Assembly: GCA_009746045.1 (NCBI GenBank)
Contig: RPFO01000165.1
Coordinates: forward strand, 560,001-620,000
Source of the DNA: Mesostigma viride
Taxonomy: Eukaryota > Streptophyta > Mesostigmatophyceae > Mesostigmatales > Mesostigmataceae
Reading direction: 5' to 3'
Length of the DNA stretch: 60,000 nt
Position numbers and translations under genes: made by a program. Position 1 is the stretch's first letter. Each line of letters begins with the position of its first letter. Of the stretch, positions 30,915 through 43,500 are shown one piece after another. The notes beneath the pieces were generated by a model. It saw only the letters and a program-made list of their open reading frames with translations, ran no database searches and was not told where the DNA came from.

Positions 30915-31614
30915 TGTAACAACCAAATGTTACATCCAAAGTTTTCCTACTGTTGATCTTATTATGAGTTCTTGGGGACAATTATTTGGAAGGTTAGGAG
31001 GCTTCGGCGTATGATTGAGATTGGGCCTGCTGAGATTTGTCAAATCATTGTTCTACCCTCATTGGTCGTGGCCTGATCCACGTGGGGTACTTTGAATGGT
31101 TTAGTTCAGCCAGTCATAGATTCTCTTTAAGACTTTTGTACCTGATGGATCTTGTTCCAGGTCACGGAGATTCTGTAGTGCTGGCCTTGTGTTGTGTTGT
31201 GGATTCTGAGGACAGGATCTCACCTTGAGTGATCCTCACATTTGATTGGTCCTTTCGGGTTAGGATTGAGCCGACTCTGCATGCACGATGACTTTTATCC
31301 TGTTTGTGGAGGTCGGGGAAGACAGCGTACGTGGGAACCAAACCTATGGTGTAATTCAGGGATTTCCTTGTTTCATCAAGCAATCAACCCTTGCCAAAAG
31401 TCAACTATAACTTCAACAGATAGTCGACTTGGAAACAACTTGTCTGTTGTGTCTAACAAGGGTGGGGACTCAATCCCTTAACTGTTGAAGCTTCATCTTC
31501 ATTGCTTCTCTGGACGTGAAGTTATCTGTCAAGACTCTAACCCAGGTATAAAGATCTTTTCACGCTAATGCTTATACTGAGGCTGTTGCAAACACAACAT
31601 TTTTAGTCGTTACA
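30915..31614 (+). repeat. G1 5' LTR
   Basis: 700 bp, from TGTAACAACCAAATGTTAC to TTTTTAGTCGTTACA. The inverted ends TGTAAC/GTTACA agree with an LTR. Matches the split 3' LTR. Confidence 0.92.
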
Positions 31615-31632
31615 TTGGTATCGGAGGTTTCT
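31615..31632 (+). other. G1 primer-binding site
   Basis: TTGGTATCGGAGG directly after the LTR, close to the TGGTATCAGAG site for initiator tRNA-Met used by many LTR elements. Confidence 0.6.
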
Positions 31633-31833
31633 ACCTAGGTGTTGGTGGTCTAAGTATTAGTTCACGGTTAACAATGGAATTCATGCCCGACCCAGAGAGG
31701 GTACGTAATGCTGTGCGCTCGGACAGTTTTTAGAGTGTGACTCATCCTTATGTGACAGTCTTGCTCTGAGAACTGCCTTGAGCTCATAAGTTTTTAACGT
31801 CTCCCCAGTACGGCATGCGCGACCCATGGAGGA

Positions 31834-32055
31834 ATGAGTAACCCGGAGACACAACCACCGGAATCAAGTAAGAGAGTTGAAGATGCAACCACATCTTTAG
31901 CAGCTCCCCGACCTACCGGTGATGAAAGGGTTTTTTCATCTACTCCCCGACGTCAACTATTTGGAGATACCACTTTAATGTCTGCTTCCCGCAGATATTC
32001 GCTGTCCGTCGGCCCAAAGTTCTCCATCTTGCCACTCGGCGTGCAACCAGGCGAG
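31834..32055 (+). pseudogene. gag: G1 gag, 5' piece
   Basis: Starts MSNPETQPPESSKRVEDATT and is cut after PLGVQPGE by G2. Reading on from 38944 (EPSLRGVGRGGPRS) restores the frame once one GCGAG copy is removed. Low-complexity Ser/Thr/Pro-rich N-terminus, typical of gypsy gag. Confidence 0.7.
32051..32055 (+). other. target duplication GCGAG of G2, left
   Basis: Matches 38939-38943. Confidence 0.9.
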
Positions 32056-32785
32056 TGTAACAGTATTTTCTGACAGTGTGTATACTGTTACATCCAAGTG
32101 GACGCGAACTTGTAGTTCAGCGTTCAGTGTAAATGGCCGAGTCCTTTGTACGGCCAAAGTGTTATGATTCCTGGCCTGACTTGACTTTTTGGGACTTATA
32201 TGCGGAGTGCCCTTTTGATGGTCCTTTGTGTTGGGCCCTGGACGGTACGGGACAGTACCTTGGAATCTATGTGTAATCTGACTGATGTCAGTTAGTATCT
32301 TTCGTAAGTTAGGGGTGTAAAGCATACCGAGAGAGAACCTTACCGGTTCATCTGTGTTCTGATTGGCTGAGACCTGTAGGATTGCGTTGGACTCCTCTGT
32401 GTCGGCGGGGACATAAGCTTTGCCTGTTTGTCACCATAGCCATCACGCGGAAACCCCCAATTATGTGAAGTTATTTCTAATAACCAAACATGCTCACTTC
32501 AGGCCCTGTTATTGGACAGCCATATCCGATAGACAGGAAGTCTTGTGTCTGTATGAACAAGCAGAGAGACGCCCGACCAAAAGGGGACCACCGCTCTCTA
32601 CCGCGTAAGTACCGTCTCGTAGGAATGGCCTCTAGACGGGAAACGACCACCCTCTACGATTCCTGGAGAGTGCTAGGAATCTCCCCTGTCTCTTGGGGTT
32701 TGATAAGTCCGTTCTGTCTTTAATGACAGGAGGTAAAAGATCTGTGCATTTAGTGGAGCAGAGACCACCATTTTATTCTGTTACA
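32056..32785 (+). repeat. G2 5' LTR
   Basis: 730 bp, TGTAACAGTATTTTC...TTCTGTTACA. Shares the internal block TGTTACATCCAA with the G1 LTR start. Confidence 0.95.
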
Positions 32786-32800
32786 TTGGTAATCGGAGGT
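32786..32800 (+). other. G2 primer-binding site
   Basis: TTGGTAATCGGAGG right after the LTR; one base longer than the G1 site. Confidence 0.55.
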
Positions 32801-35800
32801 TTGACCTCTGAACAGACTTATCAAAGCATGGGACGAGTTTCCGTGTACTGACTCTTTCAGTATACATCAACCATTTCCGCCTACCAACGTTTTTTCTACC
32901 GAGGGAAGAACAAGAACGATAGCATTCGTCCTGGTTGAGACATTTAGAAGAAAGCTTTCTATCTAGCTCAGCGGCCAGTCACCTGGCGGTTTCACTAACC
33001 CTGCTGAACTGTATAGAGTGCATTCTTCACTGGGCAGCGAATTTCTTTTTGCAGTCTGTGTTGCGGAATAGGCTAGGCGTCTGGCATGGGACGTTCTCAC
33101 GAACAAGCCGAGCCAGACCACATTTTCCTGAGCCCAAGCTAACGCACCAGACCAGCCAACTCAAGTGATTCTGCTGCTGTCGCCTATTCGACACTGCGTC
33201 AATCTGCCCGACCCGCTGAAACGGCAACGAGCTCTACACGACAACAACAATCAGCCGACACAGTGTGGTGGTGGCAACGAGTTCTTCCAGTCGTGCCAAT
33301 GCCTTCTTTTTCAACGACTACATCTGCCAGTTTTAGTGACAACATCTTCATGTTTCGGCAACAACCTTTCGCTCTAGCGCCGACGTTTGGCTGTAGCAGC
33401 GACTTCTGGTTGTGGCGACAGCGTCGTCTGCTGCAACGGCATCTGCTAGGCCAACATCTTGAAAAGCAGGTGGGCACCTGGTGATCTCTTTTGGTTGCAG
33501 AAGAGATGCCTAGGGGATGAGACATTTTTCTTTCTGTTCACCACCATGATGCTAGAATGGAGAAGACCCAGTCCTGTAAGCAGTTTGGAGGAAGGTCTTT
33601 TCCCTGTTCTAGTCATGGCTTGTAAAAAGGGTGACAGTCCCATGTCTCTTAAGGTGTGCTGTAATACTGCTGACACCTTGACGGTGTTGTGCCTAACACC
33701 TGCGTGCCTAGTTAGGGAGTGCTGGCTTCTTCCCCCATAGGGTGGGAGGAGAACAACCTAGTTGTTCCCATCATTACATTATTCCATGCCTGTGATGCTG
33801 TTTTAGCATTGCTGTGTGAGTCTGAGCTTTTAGCACTCACCATAGGCTTGCGTGGAGTAAATGTTTTGATTGGTGCCTGTCACTGCCCTCTAGTAGTGTA
33901 TCTGGTACATTGTAGGGTCTCACCCACCGTAAAAATTTTCTGGGAGGGTGTGGATCTGACCAGACACCTTGTGCATGGTTCTGGCACGTACCAGCACACA
34001 GCCAGATAGTTAGTAATAGAAAGGCTATCCATTCCAGGATGGTTTTGATAGTCAGTAGTTTATTTAGAATACAACCAGGACTTGGGTCAGCCAGCATTCA
34101 ATGTTATTTCTTGGTGCAGGCTGAAACTTGTACCCCTGTCCTGGGTAGTCACGGGCACTTGTATTATCTATGGATGGTGTGCTCTATTGCATCTATGGCT
34201 TGGCTTGCCTCTGTAGATGTGATAGAGTACTGCACTCTATAGATAGTATGACGTGCACCTCTTCAGTTGCATAGACATCTTGCAGCTGTAGGTAGCTACT
34301 GCGGTGCCTCTTTTGAGTGCATGCTTCTGCAGTGCCTCCTTGGGTGCATCCCTGCCATGTTCTCTGGTCTTGCACACATATAGGTGCCTTGATTGCGTGA
34401 ACTAGCTATTTTGTTCACTGCTGAGAACATTGTAATGGGCAGTGTCAAGTCTTTCCTTTTCTTCTTTTTTTAGTAGAAAGGATGCTTGTTCACTGGGTCC
34501 CATAAGGAGTATGGTCATCAAGTTGGCTGCATAGGACGTACTTTACGTCTGCCCTTGATGACTCAGGTTGGCAATAGTGCCTTTTAGCAATCTGCTGTAG
34601 TCATAGTTTTATAGCTGGCTTGTCCTAGACACGTGGGCTGTGACGTGTTGACTCTTGTCACCCTGTGTCTTGGTTAAGACCTGCTGCTTAGGGGAGCCAC
34701 TAACAGTCTCCCTGTCACCTGATTTAGGCCATACAGTATTATATAGTATTATAGGCCACCTGTTGGGAGAAACAGTTTGTTTGTCTCCTGACCCTGCCAA
34801 GGTTGCCTGTACTGTTTAGTTCTAGTTTTAGGTCGCCTGTTGGGAGAAGTTTGTTTGTCTCCTAACCCTGCCAAGGCTGCCGGTATTTTCTGTACCAGTT
34901 TTGGGCTGCCTGTTGGGAGAAAATAATTTGCTTCTCTCCTAACCCTGCCAGGGCTGCCTGTAGATTCCAAGTGCCTAACTCTTACGTCAGTCACTCAGGT
35001 TTACATCTTTCTTGTGGCCATTGGGATGGTGTAGACGTTGTGCTTATCATGGATGACGTCTATACAGTTGCCCCTGGTTGCCTTATTATGGAAAGATGTA
35101 CAGTTGGTTGATAGATGCGTGACAGTTGTTTTTCAGTCATGAAAGCAGTCACTAGCATCTGTCCCAGTGTTGGATATACCAGAATCCCCACGAGGTTTTG
35201 GTTGTTTGCAGTCTTATAAGAGCTTGCCTGAGGGTAAATGATGTGCCAGTACGCCATGGCTGAGTTTTACTTATTTTGCTTTTTCCTCAGTGACCTGGAC
35301 TTCAATCACTTGGGCTTTCTCTGCATGTAAGCCTTTCTTGTTAGCTGTCTGCTGACTACTGATGAAGTTCATATGGTCAGAAACAGTGGGAGTCATACTT
35401 CTCATGTGATTCCCTGTTTTCAAGCTCTCTCTCTCTCCGCGTGCAGTCTGTGACTCCAGTGCACCAGGTATACAGACTGTGTGCATACCTAGAGTACTCA
35501 TCTTCTTCAGTTCTCACCGTTATGAGAGCTTTGAGTATTCGCACGGCCTATGGAGTGGCCTAATGGTGTGCATCTTTTGGAGCAGTGGACATCATGAACA
35601 GAGTTGCTAGGGTGTGTCAAGGACGTTTTGTGGCTATCATAACAGGGATGCAGACGAGCATTCATTAAGTGTGGAGTTTACCGGTGGCTTTGTTGCTCAA
35701 ACTCCCCACTGCTTGTCAATTGCTTGCCTTTGTTATTGATCCTTGTCACTGTCCTCTTGACCCCCTTCTGATCTTTCCTTGCTTGCTAATCCTTGTCTTG

Positions 35801-38194
35801 GGAAGATCTCACCTCTCACCTCTGTTCATTTCTTTGTCTATCTTGCTGCCTCCCATGAGTGGACTTTGTGGTATCCTCTCATGTCTGTCTGAGAGCCTCT
35901 CTCTGATAGAGTTTTAATTGGGTACAACAGTATGCTGGCATCTGTACCCTGAGTGCCTACTCACTCACCTTCAGTTGTACATGATGCAAGGGGTCTTGCT
36001 ACAGCTCTTGAGTATTTCTCTATGCTGACGGACCCTTCCGCCCTTGAGCTGCCCACAGTACAACAGCGTTCTGGATCAATGGACAATTTTTGTACCTAGG
36101 ATGGGTTGTGATACTGTTGCTGAGAGTCTTAACCTAGGAGCTGTGAGCTCTCTTTGTGTTGACCTCGTCAGCCTTACCCGCTGCTTGACATCAATCTGCA
36201 ACCTTATGGCTGTCAAGGATTAATCCATGTTGTGTGGTCTCACAGGAACATCTTATGGAGGGAGCCTGTCTGACCTTGTTGTCTTGTGGGTTTGAGATGC
36301 CCTCACCCCTACACCTTGACAGGGTTGGCTGGCCCCATCCCCCTTCCTGTGACTAACCCATGACTGTCCTGTGACCACGCCGTTGGCAGATTGTTGGCAG
36401 TATGCCTGCTGATTGCATCCAGTTAATCAGTGGCAGATTTGGGAACGAGTTTGTCTGCTGGTGGTATCCAGTTCACCATGCAGAGCCAGTACCTCTGTTT
36501 GGCCAGTGCCTTCTGGTTGTTTCCAGTTTACCCGAGGCGGCCAGCTGAATGAATACGCTTACGTGCTGGTTGTCTCCAGTTTACCAGCTGTTGAGTAATT
36601 GGACCATGGTTATGCATGATCAATGATGTGCTGAATTGCCTTGGTCTAAGGTGTCACTCACTCTTGGCACTGAGTGATGCATTGAGCCTTGATGATGGTC
36701 GCGGTCTTGGGTGACCTGAGTCGTTCCAAGATCGTTGGTTGCTCTCACCATTCCAGTTGAGAGAGACTGATCAGGTGCCTTGTTCATTTAGGGCCACTTG
36801 TTTGTGGGTTGAGATGTGGCCGCAGGCTTTCCCTCACCCTAGCCCCCTGCTTCTTGTCTTAGAGGGGAGGAGATCTATGAGGTCTATGGCAGATGGACAT
36901 CACTATTTGCCTATGAAACTGCTTGGGATTTTCAGTTTCTTCTTTTGTTACCTCATAGATCCCATTCTGTCCTGGTGACCTGTGCCTTCATGGCAGACTT
37001 GCTGTGGTCACCTGAATGAGGGCCTTAAGACATTTTCTGTCTTCCAGGTCTGGGCCTATGGTCTACATGACAATTGTGGTCAGAATGCTTTGGTCAACAA
37101 GTTATGCTTCCAGTGGTTGACATCCGGAGTCTTCCTGCTGCAGTTTTCCTTCTTGGAGCCGATCCAGTGTTTGACATGCAATCCAGTATGTGGACCTTGG
37201 ATGGAGAATCTGGAGTGGCCAGATTTGCATGGGATGGAAAATCTGGAGTGGCCAGATTTGGATGGGTTGGAGAATCTGGGGTGGCCAGATTTTGGAGATC
37301 AGTTTTTACTACGTGCTTGCACTGATCCAGTTGTGGGAGACCTTGTCTTGGACGCGTGGACTTGGTGCAGTCCACCTACTTTCTATGGATCCAGTTTGGG
37401 ATGTGCAGATATGGCACAGTCTTTGTTGCTAGTGGGATAGGCAGAGAGAATCTGTTATGATGCTTACTGTGATGGGCATGGCGGATTCCAGGAGTGAGCC
37501 CTCTCAACACTGTTGTTCCTTATTCTCTGCTTATGTGTCTTTTGAGGCCATACTTGCCTTTCTTTAGAAGACACTTCCTGTACCAGCATATCCAGTTCCA
37601 GTTGTTTTTCCAATTCCAGATCTGCTTCCAGTTGCTATTTCCAGTTCCAAGTTCCAGTTCCAGTCCTGTTTCAAGACTTTTTCAGTCTTCAGCTTTAAGG
37701 CGGCTGTTCCTTTCACCTGCCTTGTTTGATACCAGTTGTGATGACGTTGTACTTGGATAGTACTAGGGTCTTTTCTCTGTCATGAGTTGCAGGATGAGCC
37801 CAGTACCAGTTCGTCTTTTCTCTGGCTGGAGTCCCAGGAGAAACAGTAGTTGATTTAGAGTTTTGGGTTTTATTTTATGTGATTTATGTGTTTTTGAGTA
37901 TTGTGTTAGTGTGACAACTTCCTCCCCAGATAGGTTGTGTGTTATGTGTTCAGGCTGTGAGTCTTGCCCATGAACTCAGTTCCCAAGAGGGTTGATGACG
38001 CCTTTGTGGTCGAGACTTAAGGCCTGGAGGGATAACTGGGTCGTGCGGCCAGCCTGTGCTTTGCAGACCTTTTCCTTTGTCCATAGACTCAGATCCTTGC
38101 AGGGTCCATGATGCCGTGTTGGTGGAGACTTGAGGCCTGTGGGGATGTTGGCAGTCATGCGACTGGTCTGTTTGGCAGAGCTGGTAGCACTGTT
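32801..38194 (+). other. non-coding interior of G2
   Basis: 5.4 kb without a retroelement protein. It holds several local tandem repeats: about 75 bp x3 at 34753-34970 (CCTGTTGGGAGA...CCTGCCA), about 39 bp x3 at 37200-37300 (GAATCTGGAGTGGCCAGATT), TTCCAGTT-rich sequence at 37590-37670, and an 80-bp duplication at about 37970-38166. The last two lie close to the 3' LTR. Confidence 0.7.
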
Positions 38195-38208
38195 CTTGGG
38201 GGGAGGAA
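38195..38208 (+). other. G2 polypurine tract
   Basis: TTGGGGGGAGGAA immediately before the 3' LTR. Confidence 0.7.
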
Positions 38209-38938
38209 TGTAACAGTATTTTCTGACAGTGTGTATACTGTTACATCCAAGTGGACGCGAACTTGTAGTTCAGCGTTCAGTGTAAATGGCCGAGTCCTTT
38301 GTACGGCCAAAGTGTTATGATTCCTGGCCTGACTTGACTTTTTGGGACTTATATGCGGAGTGCCCTTTTGATGGTCCTTTGTGTTGGGCCCTGGACGGTA
38401 CGGGACAGTACCTTGGAATCTATGTGTAATCTGACTGATGTCAGTTAGTATCTTTCGTAAGTTAGGGGTGTAAAGCATACCGAGAGAGAACCTTACCGGT
38501 TCATCTGTGTTCTGATTGGCTGAGACCTGTAGGATTGCGTTGGACTCCTCTGTGTCGGCGGGGACATAAGCTTTGCCTGTTTGTCACCATAGCCATCACG
38601 CGGAAACCCCCAATTATGTGAAGTTATTTCTAATAACCAAACATGCTCACTTCAGGCCCTGTTATTGGACAGCCATATCCGATAGACAGGAAGTCTTGTG
38701 TCTGTATGAACAAGCAGAGAGACGCCCGACCAAAAGGGGACCACCGCTCTCTACCGCGTAAGTACCGTCTCGTAGGAATGGCCTCTAGACGGGAAACGAC
38801 CACCCTCTACGATTCCTGGAGAGTGCTAGGAATCTCCCCTGTCTCTTGGGGTTTGATAAGTCCGTTCTGTCTTTAATGACAGGAGGTAAAAGATCTGTGC
38901 ATTTAGTGGAGCAGAGACCACCATTTTATTCTGTTACA
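38209..38938 (+). repeat. G2 3' LTR
   Basis: 730 bp, no difference from the 5' LTR noticed. Confidence 0.95.
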
Positions 38939-38943
38939 GCGAG
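38939..38943 (+). other. target duplication GCGAG of G2, right
   Basis: Matches 32051-32055. Confidence 0.9.
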
Positions 38944-40482
38944 CCTTCCCTGCGTGGCGTTGGTAGAGGTGGACCCCGGTCCCCCAGCGTGGAGGACACG
39001 CGTTCGCCAGCACCCGAATACGGTTCGGCTATTCGTTTTGGCTACAACACCGTGCCGGGGAGAGACGGCACCCGTCTAGCGGCTGACGAGCTGACAGCGG
39101 AGAAAATTCGATTACAACATGAACGTGAGGAAGCTGCGAGAGCTAGAAGTGTGGCGGAAGCGCTGCATGGAGAAGAGTGTGGGTAGGACTATTGCGCGTG
39201 TGCAGCAACTTGAGTCGCAAGGGCAGGCGGGCGATGAAGAGTCTGTTTTCGTGGATCAACCGTCTCCAACACTGGGTACACGAAGGGTATATGCGGTTAA
39301 CGCTCCTTAATTTGTTGTTGAAGGGACAGATGCACAGGGGTATGAGCCTCCACGGGTCTCGGTGGCTGCGACAATGCCGGAGAGTCAGGATGTGCCATGC
39401 GCCCCAGTGATGGAGCTCACGTCTTTGTACCCTCGTACTGTTCCTTTTCCCAAGGTGGAGTCGGTAGACAAGCTGTCGCTGACCAACCTCACCCATCGCA
39501 GCTTCGACCATTTCTCAACCAAGTTTCAGGATGTCTTCGCCATACACTTCGCCAACTATGGGCCCAAGGCAGAGGAACGCCTTACGATGGACAGCCAGAA
39601 GAGGATGGTTAGGCAGCGGAAGAGCGACAGTGCCAGTGACCGTCTTGATGAGTTTTTGCGCTCTGTGGCTGGACGTGCGTGCACCGACCTCCCCTCTCTC
39701 TTGCTGGGCTTTCGCCGGTTTCTGTTACCCCAGGATCAGCTTCGCATGGATCGGGACGCACTGGCTAACTGCACACAGGCTGGGTTGACGCTGCCACAGT
39801 TTGTGGAGCAATTCACCAACCTGAGAGCCAAGATTCCCCAGTGCTCTGACGCGGAGGCGCTTCACAGATAACTGCATGGCATGGCTCCACATGTGCGACT
39901 GGATGTGGACAAGCACTTCTCACAGTTTGACTATGTGGATTGGCAATGGGACAAGCCGTGTTGTCTTATGTGCTTAATACCCTCTGCCGTGTGCCTGCAT
40001 TCTCTGTCAAGTGGGAGCCTGTGGCCACCCCAGTGCCACCCATCAAGAAGCCCCTGAACCAGCTGGATGACCTCCTGGGGGAACTCAATGCCCTGGATCA
40101 CACCAAGGGCAACTGTTTTATCTGTAACCAGCCAGGTCACTTTGCACGTGACTGCCCCAGGCGGGACCAGTTTCCCCCTGCCACGAAGGGACCTTTTGGT
40201 GCCCTGTCATCTCCCCGGCCATCCAGCCTGCCTCCTGGCGTTCCTGCTGGAGATCACCGGATGCAGCCAGGATTCCAGCCCAACTTCCAGCCCCCTGGGA
40301 GGTTCCAGTCCCGTGCTAGGTCCTTCAGCAGACAGGATAAGCGTAGGATGGTGAACGCTCTCATGCAGCTGCTGGCAGAGGAGGAGGAAGGGGGCGACGG
40401 GGATGAGCCACCAGAGCCACCTGAGCAGCAGCAACCCTCCAGCAGTGGAGCAACCCCTAACCCACTTGAGTCAAAAAACTAG
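38944..40482 (+). pseudogene. gag: G1 gag, 3' piece with zinc knuckle
   Basis: Continues from the 5' piece through PEYGSAIRFGYNTVPGRDG and a charged helix (KIRLQHEREEAARARS). A stop at 39184 and a shift near there lead into RTIARVQQLESQGQ, then into the main gag domain (39362-39871: HFSTKFQDVFAIHFANYGP, LPSLLLGFRRFLLPQDQ, LTLPQFVEQFTNLRAK). After TAA at 39869 and a shift near 39950 the C-terminus has CFICNQPGHFARDC (40111-40152), a CCHC knuckle for RNA binding, followed by Pro/Gln-rich sequence to the stop at 40480. At least three lesions besides the G2 insertion. Confidence 0.82.
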
Positions 40483-40508
40483 TTGGGTCCCCAGGTCCTT
40501 CTTCTGTC

Positions 40509-43500
40509 ATGGCAAGGTCTGACCTGCCTGCTGTTGACGTTAGACCAGTGAACACTGTGGGTGCTTCTGACCCTGCTGTCCCTATGGGCCCTCCTGTACC
40601 AGGTCTCCTACTCAAGTTTCAGGCTAGGCTCCTCAATGTGCCAGTTCCCTTGGCTCAGCCAGCTTGCTTGTTTATGATTGATTCTGGTGCTGGCAGTAAT
40701 TATATTGCTGCATCCTTCAATGGTGCAGGAATTGAAGTTGCCTGTGCTTTCCCACCCCACACCTGTCATGGTGCAGTATTCTGATGGCAGGAGAAGCTGC
40801 TCACCTGGCTACGTGCAGCTAGTCTTCCAAGTTTGTTCATCCCAGACTTTGGAAGTGACAGCAGACGTCATTCCCCTCAGGGCAGCAGATGTGATTTTGG
40901 GGATCCCTGGTTGGCTGACACCAATCCTGCTATTTCCTGGCCTGACAGGGTGTTTCAGTTCAGAGATGGGACCGTGTGGGATGCCACCTGTGTGTTGCAA
41001 GGGGGGAGAAGAACAGCCACTGAGTGCTGTTCCACACAAACAGCAGTCAATGATGGCAAGGGTGGGGAAACAGGTTCGAAGGGGGTGGACCATGAGCCGA
41101 CTTTGGAGGAGAAACGGGCTGCCCTGCTGAAGCATATGTGGTCTGCCAAGCACACTTTGTCTTATTTGGCCACCTATCCAGTGGAACACATCTTTTTCCT
41201 GCATTTGGTGCCTAATGAGCCTGAGCCTGCTAGTGGCCATTCGGTCAATGCTGTCAGTTCTACTGTCACCCCTGAGCAACAACAGCTGCATGATGCTTTG
41301 CCGGACAAGTATGGTGCCATCTTTGAGGATAAGATGCCCCAGTATCCTCCTGAGGGACCAATCACACATGTCATCAAGTTGGTAGAAGGTGCTCGTCCTC
41401 CCTTTGTGCCTATGTACAGGATGGGCCCTGCAGAGATGGCGGAGCTAAAGACCATACTTACTGGCTTGTTGGAGGCTGGTCTGATCCTCCCAGCTAACAG
41501 TCCTTTCAGTTCTGGGTGTCTGCTGGTGCCAAAGCATGATGGGGGGTGGAGGTTGTGCATTGACCTGAGGGGACTGAACAAGGTGACGGTCAAGTCCAGG
41601 TACCCTCTTCCCAGAATTGACGAGCTGCTCTGAGAGGACTGCAGGAGCTGCCTTCTTCACCAAGTTTGACCTCAGGCATGCTTTCTCGCAGATCAGGGTG
41701 GCCACTGAAGACATCCCCAAGACGGCCTTCTCCACTCCGTGGGGACAGTTCCAGTGGACAGTGATGCCTATGGGTGCCTCTAACAGTCCTGCCACTATGC
41801 AAATGTTTGTCAATGCCATCTTTGGCCACCTAACTGGTAATGCCCTGCCCCAGATCTCACCTGACCTACGCAACCCCAAGTTCAAAGACATTGCCCACTT
41901 GTGTGACACTGCCAGGGTGGTCTTCAGGACTTGTGTGGTCGTCTACCTGGACGACATTCTGGTGCACTCCCGTACCTTCAAGGAGCATCTGGAGAACGTG
42001 GAGGAGGTCCTCAAGGTGATCCAGCAGTATCACCTGTCTGTGAAGAGGTCCAAGGTGGAGTGGGGCCAAGAGGTGAAGTTTTTGGGCTACCAGCTGAGCT
42101 CTGCAGGTATGACTCATGAGGCCAGCAAGGTCTCTGCTATCTTGGAGTGGCCTGTGTTGAAGTCAGCTCAGGACATCAAATCCTTTCTGGGCCTGGTGGG
42201 CTGGTACAGACGGTTCCTTCCTGACATGGCGGCCATCTCTGGTCCCCTGTTAGCCCTGCTCAAGAAGGATGTTCCCTTTGAGTGGACTGCAGCATGCCAG
42301 CAAGCCTTTGATGTGTTGAAGCAGAAGCTTACCACTGCCCCCTTGCTGGTGGGCCCAAACCCAGACTTGCCTTACCAGGTTAGGTCTGATGCTTCTCAGG
42401 GTGCCATTGGGGCAGTGCTGATGCAAGATCAAGGCAATGGCCCTCAGCCAGTGGAATACATGTCCAGGAGTATGACGTCTGCATAACGTAACTACCCTGT
42501 TCATGAGCAGGAACTGCTACGATTGGTGGTGGCCTGTCACAAGTGGGAACATCTGCTGAAGGGGGCTCAGTTTTCTGTGGCCAGCAGCGCCAGGGATGGG
42601 CAGGGCAACGAGTCTATTACCCTTATGACTGACCACAGGCCCTTGGTACATGTGCTGGAACAGACCCGGATGAGTAAGAGGATGGCTGGATGGATGGAGT
42701 TCCTGGGGGGGTTTGGGCCTTTCTCTGTGAGGTACATTCCTGGTACACAGAATGTGGTGCCTGACGCCCTGTCCAGAAGGAGGGATTTGATGGGAGGCTT
42801 TCATGAGGACTTGGATATCTGTGCTGCCATGATTTCTGTGGTAGAATGTGGGGCTGTGACTAGAGCTCAGGCCAACAGCCAGAAGGCTTCCCAACTGTTG
42901 ACACCACCTGTAGGGAATAACGGTGGTCCCGTGATGCTCATCGACCAGGGCTCTGTCCCAGAGTTGACAGGCGTCCAGGAGGGTGTCCAGTCACTGTCTG
43001 ACAGTCTTAGGGGAAGTCCTGACGGTGTGCCACCCACTCCCACAGCACAGCCAGGTGAGGGAGACACTGCTAGACGCAGCAGAGGTAGGCCCAGGAAGTG
43101 GGTCATGGGCCCTGCGTTGGTAAGCCGGTCCAAGGTGTTGGCCTCTCAGGTGATGGCAAAGTCAAAGGGGCCCATATCAACTACTGTTTCATCCAAGCAG
43201 TTGGTGGTTAGCCCCGTGCAGGAAGAGGAGATGCAGATGCAGCCCCTGGGACCTGACAAGGACCTGGTGTTGCCCAACCCTTTGAACATTTCCCTACTAG
43301 ACGTCATCAAGGCATTCACCAAGACGGAGGACATGGCTACTGCAGCTATTCAGAGGGGCCACTTTGGCAATAGGCCGGTAGAATACTGGGAGGGCGTTCT
43401 GTATGTTCATACTCATGATGCGGAGCACGTGGTGACTAGGAAGGTGTATGTGCCTGAAATGGCCATCCCCACAGTGTTACATTGTTTCCACGATGATGTG

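Larger units (their letters stand above)
32056..38938 (+). mobile_element. non-coding LTR retroelement G2 (LARD-like) in G1 gag
   Basis: Two 730-bp LTRs that look identical by eye, GCGAG duplications, primer-binding site TTGGTAATCGGAGG, and a GGGGGGAGGAA purine tract before the 3' LTR. The 5.4-kb interior has no gag, PR, RT, RH or INT. Its primer site and LTR ends resemble G1, so a G1-type element may supply its proteins. Confidence 0.9.

Noticed and set aside
32420-32723. Small frames inside the G2 LTRs, present in both LTR copies
   Set aside because: Copies are identical because the LTRs are; no evidence of coding.
33199-37440. Frames of 60-150 codons in the G2 interior
   Set aside because: Low-complexity or repeat-derived; none matches a retroelement protein.
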